Positions 19,223-29,900 of a stretch of 50,028 nt of DNA are shown here, one piece after another (the stretch's first letter is position 1; each line of letters starts with the position of its first letter). This DNA comes from Hydrogenophilales bacterium. GTDB lineage: Bacteria; Pseudomonadota; Gammaproteobacteria; Burkholderiales; Thiobacillaceae. Under the pieces are notes generated by a model that made no database searches, was not told the origin of the DNA, and was given only the letters and a program-made list of their open reading frames with translations. The DNA is taken from assembly GCA_024636675.1 (NCBI GenBank), contig JAGXGM010000050.1, forward strand, positions 1 to 50,028, given 5' to 3'. The translations under genes were made by a program, and so were the position numbers.

Positions 19223-20728
19223 TTAAGCTTCGCGCCGCATCTGCGGGAAGAGGATGACGTCGCGGATGCTCGGCGAATCGGTCAGCAGCATGACCAGGCG
19301 GTCGATGCCGATGCCGCAGCCGCCGGTGGGCGGCAGGCCATGCTCGAGTGCGCGGATGAAGTCGCCGTCGTAGTGCATCGCCTCCTCGTCGCCGGCTTCC
19401 TTCGCCCGCACCTGTTCCATGAAGCGCTCGGCCTGGTCCTCGGCGTCGTTCAGCTCGGAGAAGCCGTTGGCCATTTCGCGCCCGGTGATGAAGAGCTCGA
19501 AGCGTTCGGTGATGTCGGGCTGGGCATCGGAACGGCGGGCCAGTGGCGACACTTCGGCCGGGTAGTCGATGATGAAGGTGGGCTGGATCAGCAGTGCTTC
19601 GGTGGTTTCCTCGAAGAAGGAAAGCTGCAGGCCACCGAGTCCGTCCTGCGGGCGGTATTTCGCCTTCATCGCGACGAACTGGCCGATCAGCCATTCGCGG
19701 TCGTTCAGCTGTTCCATTGTGTAGTGCGGGTGGTAATGGCGAATCGCGTCGACGATGGTGAGGCGGGCGAAGGACTGGCCGAGATCGATTTCATGGCCCT
19801 GATAGGTGACTATGGTCGAGCCGGTTGCGGCAACCGCTGCGGCGCGGATCAGGGATTCGGTGAAGTCCATCAGGTAGCGGTATTCGCGGTAAGCCTCGTA
19901 GAACTCCATCATGGTGAACTCGGGGTTGTGCCGGGTGGAAAGCCCTTCGTTGCGGAAGTTGCGGTTGATCTCGAACACCTTCTCGAAGCCGCCGACCACC
20001 AGCCGTTTCAGGTACAGCTCGGGCGCGATGCGCAGGAACAATTCCATATCGAGCGCGTTGTGATGGGTGGCGAAGGGCTTGGCCGCCGCGCCGCCGGGAA
20101 TGGGATGCATCATCGGCGTTTCGACTTCCAGAAAGTCGCGCTCGACCATGAAGGCGCGGATCGCCTGAATGATCTTCGAGCGGCGGCGGAACGTCTCGCG
20201 CGCGTCGTCGTTGGTGACGAGGTCGAGGTAGCGCTGGCGATATTTCTGTTCCTGGTCGGCCAGACCGTGGAATTTTTCCGGCAGCGGACGCAATGCCTTC
20301 GATAGCAGACGGATCGATTTCGCCTGGATGGTCAGCTCGCCCTTGTTGGTCTTGAACAGGGTGCCGGTCACGCCGAGAAAATCGCCCAGATCCCAGTGCT
20401 TGAACGCGTCGTGCGATTCGGCGCCGGTGAGATCGTTGGAGAGGTAGATCTGGATGCGCCCGCTCATGTCCTGCAGGGTGGCGAAGCTGGCCTTGCCCAT
20501 CACGCGCTTGAGCATCATGCGGCCGGCAAGCTGGACCTCAATGGCTTCGCCTTCCAGCGCTTCCTTGCTCTTGTCGCCGTGAGCGGCGGCCAGCCTGTCG
20601 GCATAGTCGCGGCGCTCGAAGTCGTTGGGGAAGGCAATGCCCTGTTCACGGATTGCGGCGAGTTTGGCGCGGCGTTCGGCGATGATCTGGTTTTCGTCGA
20701 GGGCGGGGGCGGTGGTTTCGGTGTTCAT
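19223..20728 (-). CDS. lysS: Lysyl-tRNA synthetase (class II)
   Basis: This enzyme charges tRNA-Lys. It has an N-terminal OB anticodon-binding domain (about residues 55-150, with [19 protein letters not shown]) and a class II catalytic domain with motif 2 ([20 protein letters not shown]) and motif 3 ([16 protein letters not shown]). Length is about 501 residues from the ATG at 20728. A TTG at 20743 overlapping the toxin-gene stop is an alternative start, and neither has a strong ribosome site. It lies 11 bases after the PIN-toxin gene, so it is probably co-transcribed with that toxin-antitoxin pair. Confidence 0.96.
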   Translation of the reverse strand: MNTETTAPALDENQIIAERRAKLAAIREQGIAFPNDFERRDYADRLAAAHGDKSKEALEGEAIEVQLAGRMMLKRVMGKASFATLQDMSGRIQIYLSNDLTGAESHDAFKHWDLGDFLGVTGTLFKTNKGELTIQAKSIRLLSKALRPLPEKFHGLADQEQKYRQRYLDLVTNDDARETFRRRSKIIQAIRAFMVERDFLEVETPMMHPIPGGAAAKPFATHHNALDMELFLRIAPELYLKRLVVGGFEKVFEINRNFRNEGLSTRHNPEFTMMEFYEAYREYRYLMDFTESLIRAAAVAATGSTIVTYQGHEIDLGQSFARLTIVDAIRHYHPHYTMEQLNDREWLIGQFVAMKAKYRPQDGLGGLQLSFFEETTEALLIQPTFIIDYPAEVSPLARRSDAQPDITERFELFITGREMANGFSELNDAEDQAERFMEQVRAKEAGDEEAMHYDGDFIRALEHGLPPTGGCGIGIDRLVMLLTDSPSIRDVILFPQMRREA

Positions 20729-20739
20729 GGTGGGCTGGG

Positions 20740-21174
20740 TCAATCGCCGAAATAGGCGACTTCAAGTTGGAGTTGTAGGGCGGCACGTCGCATTACGTCG
20801 TCGGCGGTAGCGATAACGCCGGAGCCGAGCATGGTTGCGGTGGCCAGATGCAGAGCGTCGAGTGTGCGCAAGGGTAGCGTGGTCAATTCGTCCATTAGAC
20901 GGAAGGCCTCGATGAAGTCGGCGTCGGTCGAAGGCGCAACGGTGAGCAGGCCATTCTGGATGTCGATGCGCACTTCGTTCATCGCGGCCGCTTCCTGCTC
21001 CGGGTTCAGGCTTGCCTGGCGGCGCTTGCGCGCAAAGGTCGAACGCAATTCGACCAGCGTGAGACGGCTGATATGGACGGGTGCAAGTTCGGAAAAATAG
21101 GTTTCGAACGCCTCGCTGTTGCGCTCGGGCAGGTAGCGCTTCACGAGCGCGCTGGTGTCGAGGTAGACACGCAT
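20740..21174 (-). CDS. vapC: PIN-domain ribonuclease toxin (VapC-like)
   Basis: This 144-residue PIN domain protein has the acidic catalytic residues in place: Asp6 in [14 protein letters not shown], Glu in [15 protein letters not shown], and Asp in [12 protein letters not shown]. VapC toxins cleave specific tRNAs or rRNA when their antitoxin is degraded. The ATG overlaps the antitoxin stop by one base (TGATG). The pair reads straight into lysS. Target and activity are inferred. Confidence 0.88.
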   Translation of the reverse strand: MRVYLDTSALVKRYLPERNSEAFETYFSELAPVHISRLTLVELRSTFARKRRQASLNPEQEAAAMNEVRIDIQNGLLTVAPSTDADFIEAFRLMDELTTLPLRTLDALHLATATMLGSGVIATADDVMRRAALQLQLEVAYFGD

Positions 21175-21419
21175 CAGCCGCGTTCGTCGCGGTCTTCGCG
21201 AATCAGGACTTCGCTCGGCACATCCTGAAACGGCATCGTTGCGCGAAACGCAGCTAACGAACGAAATGCCTTCTTGCGCGCTTCCGCCGTGGGCGTGACC
21301 GGCAGGATGCGTGCCACCGGTTCGCCGCGATTCATGACCAGGACTTCGTCGGCGTCGGCGAACATCTGGTCGGGGTGCGACAGGCCTTCGCGGGCTTCGC
21401 GGATGGTCAGGGTTTTCAT
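21174..21419 (-). CDS. Phd/YefM-type antitoxin
   Basis: This 81-residue protein has the N-terminal Phd/YefM pattern MKTLTIREAREGLSHPDQMFADADEV followed by VLVMNRGEPVARILPV. The N-terminal half should dimerise and bind its own promoter, and the basic/acidic tail (FQDVPSEVLIREDRDERG) should wrap round the PIN toxin. The adjoining promoter contains a pair of direct repeats at 21445-21472 that suit autoregulation. Confidence 0.85.
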   Translation of the reverse strand: MKTLTIREAREGLSHPDQMFADADEVLVMNRGEPVARILPVTPTAEARKKAFRSLAAFRATMPFQDVPSEVLIREDRDERG

Positions 21420-21444
21420 GGGTCAGCCTTCAAGAGGGCAAAAC

Positions 21445-21472
21445 GTGACACAATTATAGCTAATGTGACACA
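21445..21472. promoter_or_regulatory. Probable antitoxin operator: two direct repeats flanking TATAAT
   Basis: GTGACACA occurs at 21445-21452 and 21465-21472, 20 bp apart, which is about two helical turns. Between them, on the minus strand, lies TATAAT (21454-21459) oriented towards the antitoxin gene. The recQ start is 24 bases to the right, so the site could affect both directions. Confidence 0.5.
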
Positions 21473-21496
21473 CCGCTTGCCATCCATTTTTCATCC

Positions 21497-23296
21497 ATGT
21501 CCGACACTCCCTTAAGCCTGCTCAACCGTGTCTTCGGCTACCCCGCGTTCCGCGGCGAGCAGGCCGCTATTGTCGACACTGTCGCGGCGGGCGGCGACGC
21601 GCTGGTGCTGATGCCCACCGGCGGCGGCAAGTCGCTGTGCTTCCAGATCCCGGCGCTGCTGCGGGAGGGCTGCGCGGTGGTGGTGTCGCCCCTGATCGCG
21701 CTGATGCAGGACCAGGTCGCGGCGCTGAAAGAACTCGGCATCGCTGCCGAGTTCCTGAATTCGAGCCAGGATGGCGCGGCGGCGATGCGGGTCGAGCGCG
21801 AATTCGTTTCCGGGCAGCTCAAGCTTTTGTACGTCGCCCCGGAACGCCTGCTCACGTCGCGTTTCCAGTCCCTGCTCGAACAGGCGCGCGTCGCGCTGTT
21901 CGCCATCGATGAAGCGCACTGCGTGTCGCAATGGGGGCACGACTTCCGGCCGGAATACCTCGGCCTGTCGGCGCTGCACGAGCGCTTTCCCGGCGTGCCG
22001 CGCATCGCGCTCACCGCCACGGCGGACGCCGCCACCCGCGCGGAAATCCTCACCCGGCTCGATCTCGGCGCCGCGCGTGTGTTCGTCGCCAGCTTCGACC
22101 GCCCCAACATCCGCTATCGTATTTCTGAGAAATCCGAGCCGCGCCGCCAGCTGCTCGATTTCCTGGCCGGGCACACAGGCGAAGCGGGCATCGTTTACTG
22201 CAGCACGCGCAAGAAGGTCGAGGAAACCGCCGACGCGCTGAAACAGGCCGGTCTCACCGCATTGCCCTACCACGGCGGCATGGACAACGACACGCGCCGC
22301 CGTCACCAGGAAAAATTCCTGCGCGAGGACAGCGTCGTCATGGTCGCTACCCTCGCGTTCGGCATGGGCATCGACAAGCCCGACGTGCGCTTTGTCGCCC
22401 ATCTCGACCTGCCGAAATCGGTCGAAGGCTATTACCAGGAAACCGGTCGCGCCGGCCGCGACGGCGAGCCGGCCGAGGCGTGGATGGCGTGGGGCCTGCA
22501 AGACGTCGTCACCCAGCGCCGCTTCATCGACGAGGGCGAGGCCGAAGACGCGCACAAGCGCGTCGGCCACGCCAAGCTCGACGCCCTGGTGGGCCTGTGC
22601 GAAGCCGCCAGCTGCCGCCGCGTCGCGTTATTGAGCTACTTCGGCGAAGCCAGCCAGGCCTGCGGCAACTGCGACGTCTGCCTCAACCCGCCGACCCTGT
22701 GGGACGGCACCGAAGCCGCGCAAAAGCTGCTCTCCGCCGTCTACCGCACCGGCCAGCGCTTCGGCGCTGGCCACGTGCTCGACGTGCTGCTCGGCAAGAC
22801 CACCGAGAAGATCGACCGCTTCGGCCACAACCAGTTGAGCGTGTTCGGCATCGGCGCAAGCCAGACCGACAAGGTCTGGCGCGCCGTGCTGCGCCAGCTC
22901 GTGGTGCGCGGGTTATTGGAAGTCGATCACACCGCCTACGGCGCGCTCAAACTCACCCAGGCCGCCAAGCCGGTGCTGAAGGGCGAGGAAACCGTGATGC
23001 TGCGCGCCATCGAAGTGCGCCCGGCGCGCAGCAGGAAATCGCGCTTCGCATCCAGCTCCGGCGAAGGCGTCCACAACGACGAAGATCCGCTGTTCCTCTC
23101 CCTGCGCGCCTGGCGCCGCGAAACCGCCAACGAAAAAGGCGTCCCCGCCTACGTCATCCTGCACGACGCCACCCTGCGCGAAATCGCCGCGCGCCGCCCG
23201 GCCACGCTGGCGGACCTGGGCGAGATATCAGGACTGGGGACGAAAAAGCTGGAAGCCTACGGCGAGGCGGTGCTGGCGGTGGTGGAGGGGGGCTGA
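21497..23296 (+). CDS. recQ: ATP-dependent DNA helicase RecQ
   Basis: This 3'-5' helicase acts in recombination and restart of stalled forks. The 599-residue protein has Walker A TGGGKS (Lys45), Walker B DEAH in AIDEAHCVSQWGHDFRPEY, and the helicase C domain with QETGRAGRDG. Zinc-binding cysteines (CRRVALLSYFGE...CGNCDVC), a winged-helix RQC domain and a C-terminal HRDC domain (about residues 530-597) follow. It is a full-length RecQ. It lies between lysS/toxin-antitoxin and prfB, on the opposite strand to both. Confidence 0.96.
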   Translation: MSDTPLSLLNRVFGYPAFRGEQAAIVDTVAAGGDALVLMPTGGGKSLCFQIPALLREGCAVVVSPLIALMQDQVAALKELGIAAEFLNSSQDGAAAMRVEREFVSGQLKLLYVAPERLLTSRFQSLLEQARVALFAIDEAHCVSQWGHDFRPEYLGLSALHERFPGVPRIALTATADAATRAEILTRLDLGAARVFVASFDRPNIRYRISEKSEPRRQLLDFLAGHTGEAGIVYCSTRKKVEETADALKQAGLTALPYHGGMDNDTRRRHQEKFLREDSVVMVATLAFGMGIDKPDVRFVAHLDLPKSVEGYYQETGRAGRDGEPAEAWMAWGLQDVVTQRRFIDEGEAEDAHKRVGHAKLDALVGLCEAASCRRVALLSYFGEASQACGNCDVCLNPPTLWDGTEAAQKLLSAVYRTGQRFGAGHVLDVLLGKTTEKIDRFGHNQLSVFGIGASQTDKVWRAVLRQLVVRGLLEVDHTAYGALKLTQAAKPVLKGEETVMLRAIEVRPARSRKSRFASSSGEGVHNDEDPLFLSLRAWRRETANEKGVPAYVILHDATLREIAARRPATLADLGEISGLGTKKLEAYGEAVLAVVEGG

Positions 23297-23312
23297 GCCG
23301 CCCTCCGGAAAA

Positions 23313-24417
23313 TTACACGCCCTGTTTCAGGCTCGCCTCGATGAAGATGTCGAGGTCGCCGTCGAGTATCTTCTGTGTGTTGGTGGCTTCGACGCTGGTG
23401 CGCAGATCCTTGATGCGCGACTGGTCGAGCACGTAGCTGCGGATCTGGTGGCCCCAGCCGACGTCCGATTTGCCGGCTTCGAGCTTGTCCTGCTCGACCT
23501 GGCGTTTGCGCAGTTCGGCTTCGTAGAGCTTGGATTTCAGCATCGACATCGCCTCGGCGCGGTTCTTGTGCTGCGAGCGGTCGTTCTGGCACTGCACCAC
23601 GATGCCGCTGGGCAGGTGGGTGAGGCGCACCGCGGAGTCGGTCTTGTTGATGTGCTGGCCGCCCGCGCCTGACGCGCGGTATGTGTCGACGCGCAGGTCG
23701 GCGGGATTGATGTCCACCTCGATGGAATCGTCGACTTCCGGATAGACGAACACGCTGGCGAAGCTGGTGTGGCGGCCGCCGGAGGAGTCGAACGGCGACT
23801 TGCGCACCAGACGGTGCACCCCGGTTTCAGTGCGCAGGGTGCCGTAGGCGTAGTCGCCCTCGATCTTGATCGAGGCGGACTTGATGCCGGCGACGTCGCC
23901 GTCGGATTCTTCCAGCAGCTCGGCCTTGAAGCCCTTGCGTTCGGCGTATTTCAGATATTGCCGCAGCAGCATCGAGGCCCAGTCGCAGGCCTCGGTTCCG
24001 CCGGCGCCGGCCTGGATGTCGATGAAGCAGTTGTTGGGGTCGGCCGGGTTGTTGAACATGCGGCGGAATTCCAGCGTGGACACATCTTTTTCCAGCGTGG
24101 CAATGTCGGCCTGCACTGCGGCGAGGGTGTCGTCGTCGTTTTCTTCGCGCGCCATTTCGAACAGTTCGGACGCATCCTTCAGGCCCGATGTCACGCGGTC
24201 GAGCACCAGCACCACGTCTTCCAGCGACTTGCGTTCGCGGCCCAGTTCCTGGGCACGGGCGGCATCGTTCCAGAAATCAGGCGCTTCGGACAGGCGGCTG
24301 ACTTCTTCCAGGCGGTCTTTCTTGACAGCGTAGTTAAAGAAACCCCCTGAGTTGGGTGGCGCGCTCGCCCAGGTCGGCGAGTTTGGATTCGATCTGATTG
24401 AGGCTTTCGGCTTCCAT
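23313..24417 (-). CDS. prfB: Peptide chain release factor 2, with programmed +1 frameshift
   Basis: RF2 ends translation at UGA and UAA. The gene is split over two frames: 27 codons from ATG 24417 to CTT (24337-24339), an in-frame TAA at 24334-24336, then the +1 frame AAC... to the stop at 23313, giving about 367 residues. The tripeptide anticodon SPF (KSPFDSSGG) and the catalytic GGQ ([10 protein letters not shown]) are present. The frameshift site has the usual AGGGGG and CTT, but the stop is UAA instead of UGA. It follows the DUF4010 gene by 16 bases. lysS, its usual partner, is 2.6 kb away beyond recQ. Confidence 0.95.
24334..24348 (-). promoter_or_regulatory. RF2 programmed frameshift site with UAA stop
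   Basis: On the coding strand the site reads AGG GGG TTT CTT TAA C. AGGGGG (24343-24348) is the internal Shine-Dalgarno-like element at the standard three-base distance from the CTT slippery codon. Skipping one T continues as AAC TAC GCT. The autoregulatory stop is UAA here. Confidence 0.9.
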
Positions 24418-24433
24418 GATTAGGGCTCGGTGA

Positions 24434-25717
24434 TTAAGCGGAAAAGCCCCGGATTATAGCCCAGGCCAACACCAGGCCCAGACCTGCCGCGCCCATGCCG
24501 CCGATGGCGTGGCGTGCCAACGGCCAGCCGCCAATGCCGAGGGTGAGCGCCGATTTGAATGCCAGGTTGGCCAGGGTGGCGAGGGTGATGACATTGACCA
24601 GCACGGTCACGGATAGCTTGTCCAGGTTGTGCAGGCGCATGCTGGACAGCGTGATGGCGTCGACATCGGTCAGTCCGGACAGCAGCGCCACCGCATACAA
24701 GCCGCGTGTCCCGAGCCAGTCGGATAACCAGGCCGCCGCCAGCAGCACTACGCCATACATCAGGCCGAAGCCCAGCGCCGTACGCAGCTCGGTGGGGTTG
24801 CCCATTGCCAGTGGGGGCATTTCGCCCTGCGGCCGCAGCCGGTGCACGCCATAGGCTGCGCCCAGCGCGCCGATGATCAGGCCGCCTGCCAGCACCGGCA
24901 ACAGTTGCGCCAGGACCGCGGGCGCCACAATTGCAGCCAGCACGCCCAGGCGCACCAGCACCATCAGGTTGGCCAGCACAATGACGACAACCGCAACCGG
25001 AATCATCGTGTCGCTGGTGCGGGCGTGACGGCTGAACGATAAAGTCGTTGCCGTCGACGATACCAGCCCGCCGAACAGGCCCAGCATCACCGCGCCGCGT
25101 TCCTGCCCGACCACGCGCAGGGCGGCATAGCCCGCCAGCCCGACGCCCGCGATCAGCACCACCATCCACCAGACCTGGTGGGGGTTGATCGCTCCGTAGG
25201 GGCCGTAATTCTGGTTCGGCAGCAGCGGCAGGATGATCAGCGCCAGCACCGCGAACTGCAGCACCGACAGCAGGTCGCGTCGGCTCATATGCTGGCTCAG
25301 GCCGCGCAACTCCGGCTTGAAATACAGCAGCATGGTCGCCGCGATCCCCAGCATCACCGCCAGCTGGAACTGGTCGTGCCACACCAGTACGCCGAGGCCG
25401 TAGCACAGCATCAGCGCCGCCACCGTCGTCGTGCCCGGGTCGCCGTCCGCAGGTTGGGGCGCGTGCAGATAGGCCGCAATCATCATGCCGCCGACCAGCA
25501 GCAGGCCCACCGCGATCAGCCACAGCGCACCCAGCTCGGTTGCCAGATGCGTCGTCAGCACGCCGAACAGTGCGGTCAGGGCAAAGGTGCGCAGCCCGGC
25601 CTTCGCCGCCGGGTTGCGCTCGCGCTCCAGCCCCATCAAGAGGCCGATCGCCAGCGCCACCACGTAGCGCGGCAGGGTGGCCAGTTCGGCAGGCAGCCAG
25701 TTCAGGATCTCGTCCAT
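24434..25717 (-). CDS. MgtC/SapB- and DUF4010-domain membrane protein
   Basis: This 427-residue inner-membrane protein has about 12 predicted helices. The N-terminal part (residues about 15-140) has the MgtC-like VVALAIGLLMGLERER...RTFALTALFG signature. The C-terminal part (about 180-420) fits DUF4010, including GLVSSTATTLSFSRHAR and LSGLTDVDAITLS. The function of this two-domain form is unknown, and it should not be equated with the Salmonella virulence factor. The start at 25717 was chosen because the MgtC homology begins right after it. Confidence 0.85.
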   Translation of the reverse strand: MDEILNWLPAELATLPRYVVALAIGLLMGLERERNPAAKAGLRTFALTALFGVLTTHLATELGALWLIAVGLLLVGGMMIAAYLHAPQPADGDPGTTTVAALMLCYGLGVLVWHDQFQLAVMLGIAATMLLYFKPELRGLSQHMSRRDLLSVLQFAVLALIILPLLPNQNYGPYGAINPHQVWWMVVLIAGVGLAGYAALRVVGQERGAVMLGLFGGLVSSTATTLSFSRHARTSDTMIPVAVVVIVLANLMVLVRLGVLAAIVAPAVLAQLLPVLAGGLIIGALGAAYGVHRLRPQGEMPPLAMGNPTELRTALGFGLMYGVVLLAAAWLSDWLGTRGLYAVALLSGLTDVDAITLSSMRLHNLDKLSVTVLVNVITLATLANLAFKSALTLGIGGWPLARHAIGGMGAAGLGLVLAWAIIRGFSA

Positions 25718-25914
25718 CTTGATTTGTTTTTCGGGGGGTATCGGTTGTTGTACCAAGTATGGCGCCGCCGGAACAATTCGCAATCGCCTTCAACCGGCAC
25801 GCGCCTCAGGTTCGTTCGTTGGCGAGGCGGGCCGACAGGCCATGACGGCCGCCACCTGCGCTGCGGTTACCATATGCCACCCCTTAATCGCTATTTTCCA
25901 TATCAGGCACCGAA

Positions 25915-26967
25915 ATGCATCGAATGAAAGGTCTGCTCGCGCTGGTTTTTATCGTGATTTCCGGCTGTGGCCAGGACGATGAAACCGTCACTGGCGGAGT
26001 GGATTCGCCCTTCGTCAAGACCGCGGCGGTCGCATCTGCGGATGCGGGCATCGTCGGTCTTTCCGGAACCGTGCGCGCACGTCACGAGACGCCGGTGGCG
26101 TTCCAGGTGGGCGGGCGCATCGCTGCCCGGCGGGTGGATGCCGGCCAAACGGTGCGTGCGGGTCAGGTTCTGTTCGAGCTCGACGCGCGCGATCTCGAAC
26201 AGGCATCCCAGGCCGCCCAGGCTGATGCCGCCGCGGCACAGTCGGCTCTCGCCACGGCGCGCGCCGAGCTGGGGCGGGTGCGGCAACTTAAAGGCCAGAA
26301 TTTCGTGAGCGCGCAGGCGCTCGACCGCAGCGAGCTCGCCGAACGCGAGGCCCGCACCCGCTCGGATGCCGCCCGCGCGCAGCTGGCCCAGGCGCGCAAT
26401 GCGTTGGGCTACGCCCGCCTGAGCGCGCCGGCAGCGGGTGTGCTGGTCGAGGTGAGCGGCGAACCCGGCCAGGTCGTGGCGGCCGGCCAGCGCGTGGCGA
26501 TGCTGGCGCATGCTGGCGAGCGGGAAGTCGAGGTGTTCTTCCCGGATGCGGCAAGACCGCCTGCCACCGGTCAACTGGTCCGCGCAGACGGGGCGGCTTT
26601 GCCGCTGCGCTTGCGCGAGGTCTCCGGCGCGGTCGATCCGCAAAGCCGCACCTGGCGGGCGCGCTATTCGGTGTTGACCGGGGGTGACGCGCTGGCGCTC
26701 GGTTCGGTGGTGCGCGCCGCCTTTACCCTGCCGGGCGGCGACGGGCAGGCGCTGAGCGTGCCGATTGCCGCGCTGGACGAGCGCGGTGAAGGCCCGCGGG
26801 TGTGGACGGTGGTGGATGGGCGCGCCCAGCCGGTGGCAGTCGAGATTCTTGCGCTGGATGCCGAAACGGCGCGGGTGCGAGGCAGCCTGAAGGCGGGCGA
26901 CACCGTCGTCGCGCTGGGCACCCACCTGCTTACCCCCGGGATGGCGGTGCGGGAACTGGCGCAATGA
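25915..26967 (+). CDS. RND efflux periplasmic adaptor (membrane fusion protein), lipoprotein
   Basis: This 350-residue adaptor links an inner-membrane RND pump to an outer-membrane channel. It has a short signal peptide with lipobox VISGC, a lipoyl/barrel-sandwich half at residues about 55-80 (VAFQVGGRIAARRVDAGQTVRAGQVL) and an alpha-hairpin of Ala/Glu/Arg-rich helices (about 85-160). The second lipoyl half (YARLSAPAAGVLVEVSGEPGQVV) and a beta-barrel follow. ATG 25924 is an alternative start with a tidier signal peptide. The stop overlaps the pump gene start (ATGA). No TolC-like gene is nearby. Confidence 0.92.
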   Translation: MHRMKGLLALVFIVISGCGQDDETVTGGVDSPFVKTAAVASADAGIVGLSGTVRARHETPVAFQVGGRIAARRVDAGQTVRAGQVLFELDARDLEQASQAAQADAAAAQSALATARAELGRVRQLKGQNFVSAQALDRSELAEREARTRSDAARAQLAQARNALGYARLSAPAAGVLVEVSGEPGQVVAAGQRVAMLAHAGEREVEVFFPDAARPPATGQLVRADGAALPLRLREVSGAVDPQSRTWRARYSVLTGGDALALGSVVRAAFTLPGGDGQALSVPIAALDERGEGPRVWTVVDGRAQPVAVEILALDAETARVRGSLKAGDTVVALGTHLLTPGMAVRELAQ

Positions 26968-29900
26968 GCTTTCCCAACCTGTCCGCGCTCGCCGTGCGCG
27001 AGCGCGCGGTGACGCTGTTCTTCCTGATTCTGGCGGTGATCGGGGGCGTCTACGCCTTCCTGTCGCTGGGGCGCGCCGAGGATCCATCCTTCACCGTGCG
27101 GGTGATGATGGTTTCGGCAGTGTGGCCCGGCGCGACGCCGCAGGAACTGCAAGAGCAGGTGGTGGACCGGCTGGAAAAGCGCATCCAGGAAGTTGAATAC
27201 CTCTACCGCATCGAAAGCACGATTCGACCGGGGCGGGCGGATCTGCAGGTTGAATTTCAGGACTACGCCCCGCAGGCCAAGGTCCCCGATCTGTTCTACC
27301 AGGTGCGCAAGCGCATGCAGGACGAAGCCCGCAACCTGCCGCAGGGGGTGATCGGGCCCCTCGTCAACGACGATTTTTCCGATGTCTATTTCAAGCTGAT
27401 TGCGCTGACCGCACCGGGCATGCCGATGCGCGAGCTCACGCGTGAGGCCGAAGCCATCCGCGACCGGCTGCAGCGCACCGCGGGCGTGCACAAGGCCATC
27501 GTGCTCGGCGAGCGCACCGAGCGCGTGTACGTCGAATTCGACAATGCGCGCCTGGTCAATCTGGGCATCACGCCCGAGGCCATCGCCGCCGCCATCGACG
27601 CCAACAACCGGCTGGTTCCGGCCGGCCGCATCGAAACCGACGGTCCGCGCCTGTACCTGCGGATCGATGCCGACCTGTCCGATCCCGCGCAGCTCGCGGC
27701 GGTGCCGATCCGCATCGGCGAACGGCTGTTGCGCCTGTCCGACATCGCCACCATCCGCCGCGGCTACGAGGATCCGCCGAGCTACCTGGTGCGCGCGCGC
27801 GGCGAGGAGGCGGTGTTGCTCGGGGTGGTCATCAACGCGGGCGAAAACGGCCTCGAAGTGGGCAAGCGCCTGACGCGCTTTGTCGAGGACGAGCGCGCCA
27901 GGCTTCCGCTGGGCATGTCGCTTGCCGTGCTGACCGACCAGGCCGAAGCCATCGCCGGCGCGGTCAACCTGTTTCAGGTCAAGTTCCTGATCGCGGTCGC
28001 GGTGGTGGTGGGCGTGAGCATCCTCGCCCTAGGGCTGCGCGCCGGCCTGGTGGTCGGTATCGCGGTGCCGCTCACCCTCGGCATCACCTTCCTCGTGATG
28101 AAGCTGATGGGCATCAACCTCGACCGCATCACCCTCGGTGCGCTCATCATCGCGCTCGGGCTGCTGGTGGACGACGCCATCATCGCCGTCGAAATGATGC
28201 TGGTGAAAATGGAGCAGGGCTGGGACCGCGTGCGCGCCGCCGCGCATGCGTGGAGCGTCACCGCCGCGCCCATGCTGTTCGGCACCCTGGTGACGGTGGC
28301 GGGCTTCTTCCCCATCGGCTTTGCGCAATCGGGCGTGGGCGAATATGCGGGCAATATCTTCTGGGTGCTGGGGGTGGCGCTACTGGTGTCGTGGTTCGTG
28401 GCCGTGACCTTCGTGCCGTATCTGGGCGTCAAGCTGCTGCCCGGCTTTGCCAGCCAGGCGCACGGCGAGGCCGACCTCTACCAGAAGCCGCTGTACCGCC
28501 GCCTGCGCGCCGTCATCAGCGGGTGCGTGACGCACCGGAAAACCGTGGTCGCCGGTACGGTCGCGCTGCTGGTGCTGGCGATCGCGGGGCTGGCCGGGCC
28601 GGTGCAGAAGCAGTTCTTCCCGGGCTCCGATCGCCCGGAAGTGCTGATCAGCGTCTACCTGCCGCAAGGCAGCAGCATCGAGTACACGGACCGCACCGTG
28701 CGCAAGCTCGAGGCCATCCTCGCCCCCATGCCGGAGGTCAAGACCCTGTCGGCCTACGTCGGCGCCGGGGCGCCGCGTTTCTTCATTTCCGCCAACCCCG
28801 AACCGCCCGACCCCGCCTTCGCCAAGCTGATCGCGGTGACGCACGATGCCGCCGAGCGCGACAAGGTGATGGCCGAGCTGGAGGCGCACATCGCCCGCGG
28901 CGAGTTCGCCGAAGCGCGGGTGCGCGTCTATCGCCTGCTGTTCGGCCCGCCGGTGATCTGGCCGGTGAGCTTTCGCGTGGTCGGTTCGGACCCGCTCGAG
29001 CTGCGCCGCATCGCCCATCAGGTGCGCGAGGTCATGGCCGCCGATCCCAACACCCGCGACCCCCATCTGGATTGGGACGAACGCGCGCCCGTGCTGCATC
29101 TCGCCATGGACGTGCAGCGCCTGAGCCTGCTGGGCCTGACGCCGCTCGACGTCTCACAACAACTGCAATTCCACCTCGACGGCACGCCGGTGACCCAGCT
29201 TCGCCAGGACATCCGCACCGTCGAGGTGATCGCCCGCGGCGCCCCCAGCCGGCGCCTGGTTGATGCCGGCAGCCTGGCGACCTTCGAAGTGCTCACCCGC
29301 GACGGCCGCAAGCTTCCGCTCGGCCAGCTGGGCACGCTGGAGGTGCGCTACGAGGCGCCCGTGATCAAGCGCTACAACCGCGAACCCTTCGTCGCCGTGC
29401 AGGCGGAAGTGGAGGGCGCGCAACCCAACGACGTCACCGCCGCACTCTGGCGCAAGCTTGAAACGGTCCGAGAGCAGCTGCCCGCCGGCTACCGGATCGA
29501 CATCGGCGGCGCGGTCGAGCAGTCCGGCAAGGCCAATTTATCGATCCAGAAACTGCAGCCGATGATGGTGGCCTTCATGCTCATTTTCATCATGCTGCAG
29601 ATGCGTTCGTTCTCGGGCACCTTCATGGTCGTCGCCACAGCGCCGCTTGGCCTGATCGGCGCAGTCATCGCCCTGCTGCTGTTCAACCAGCCGTTCGGCT
29701 TTGTCGCGCTGCTCGGCCTGACCGGACTGGCCGGCATCCTGATGCGCAACACCCTGATCCTCACGCAGCAGGTCGCCGACAACTTCAAGGAAGGCATGCC
29801 CGCGCTGGACGCCGTCGTTGAAGCCGCCGTGCGCCGCGCCCGCCCGGTGGTGCTGACCGCGCTGGCCGCAGTCTTCGCCTTCGTGCCGCTCACCTTCGAC

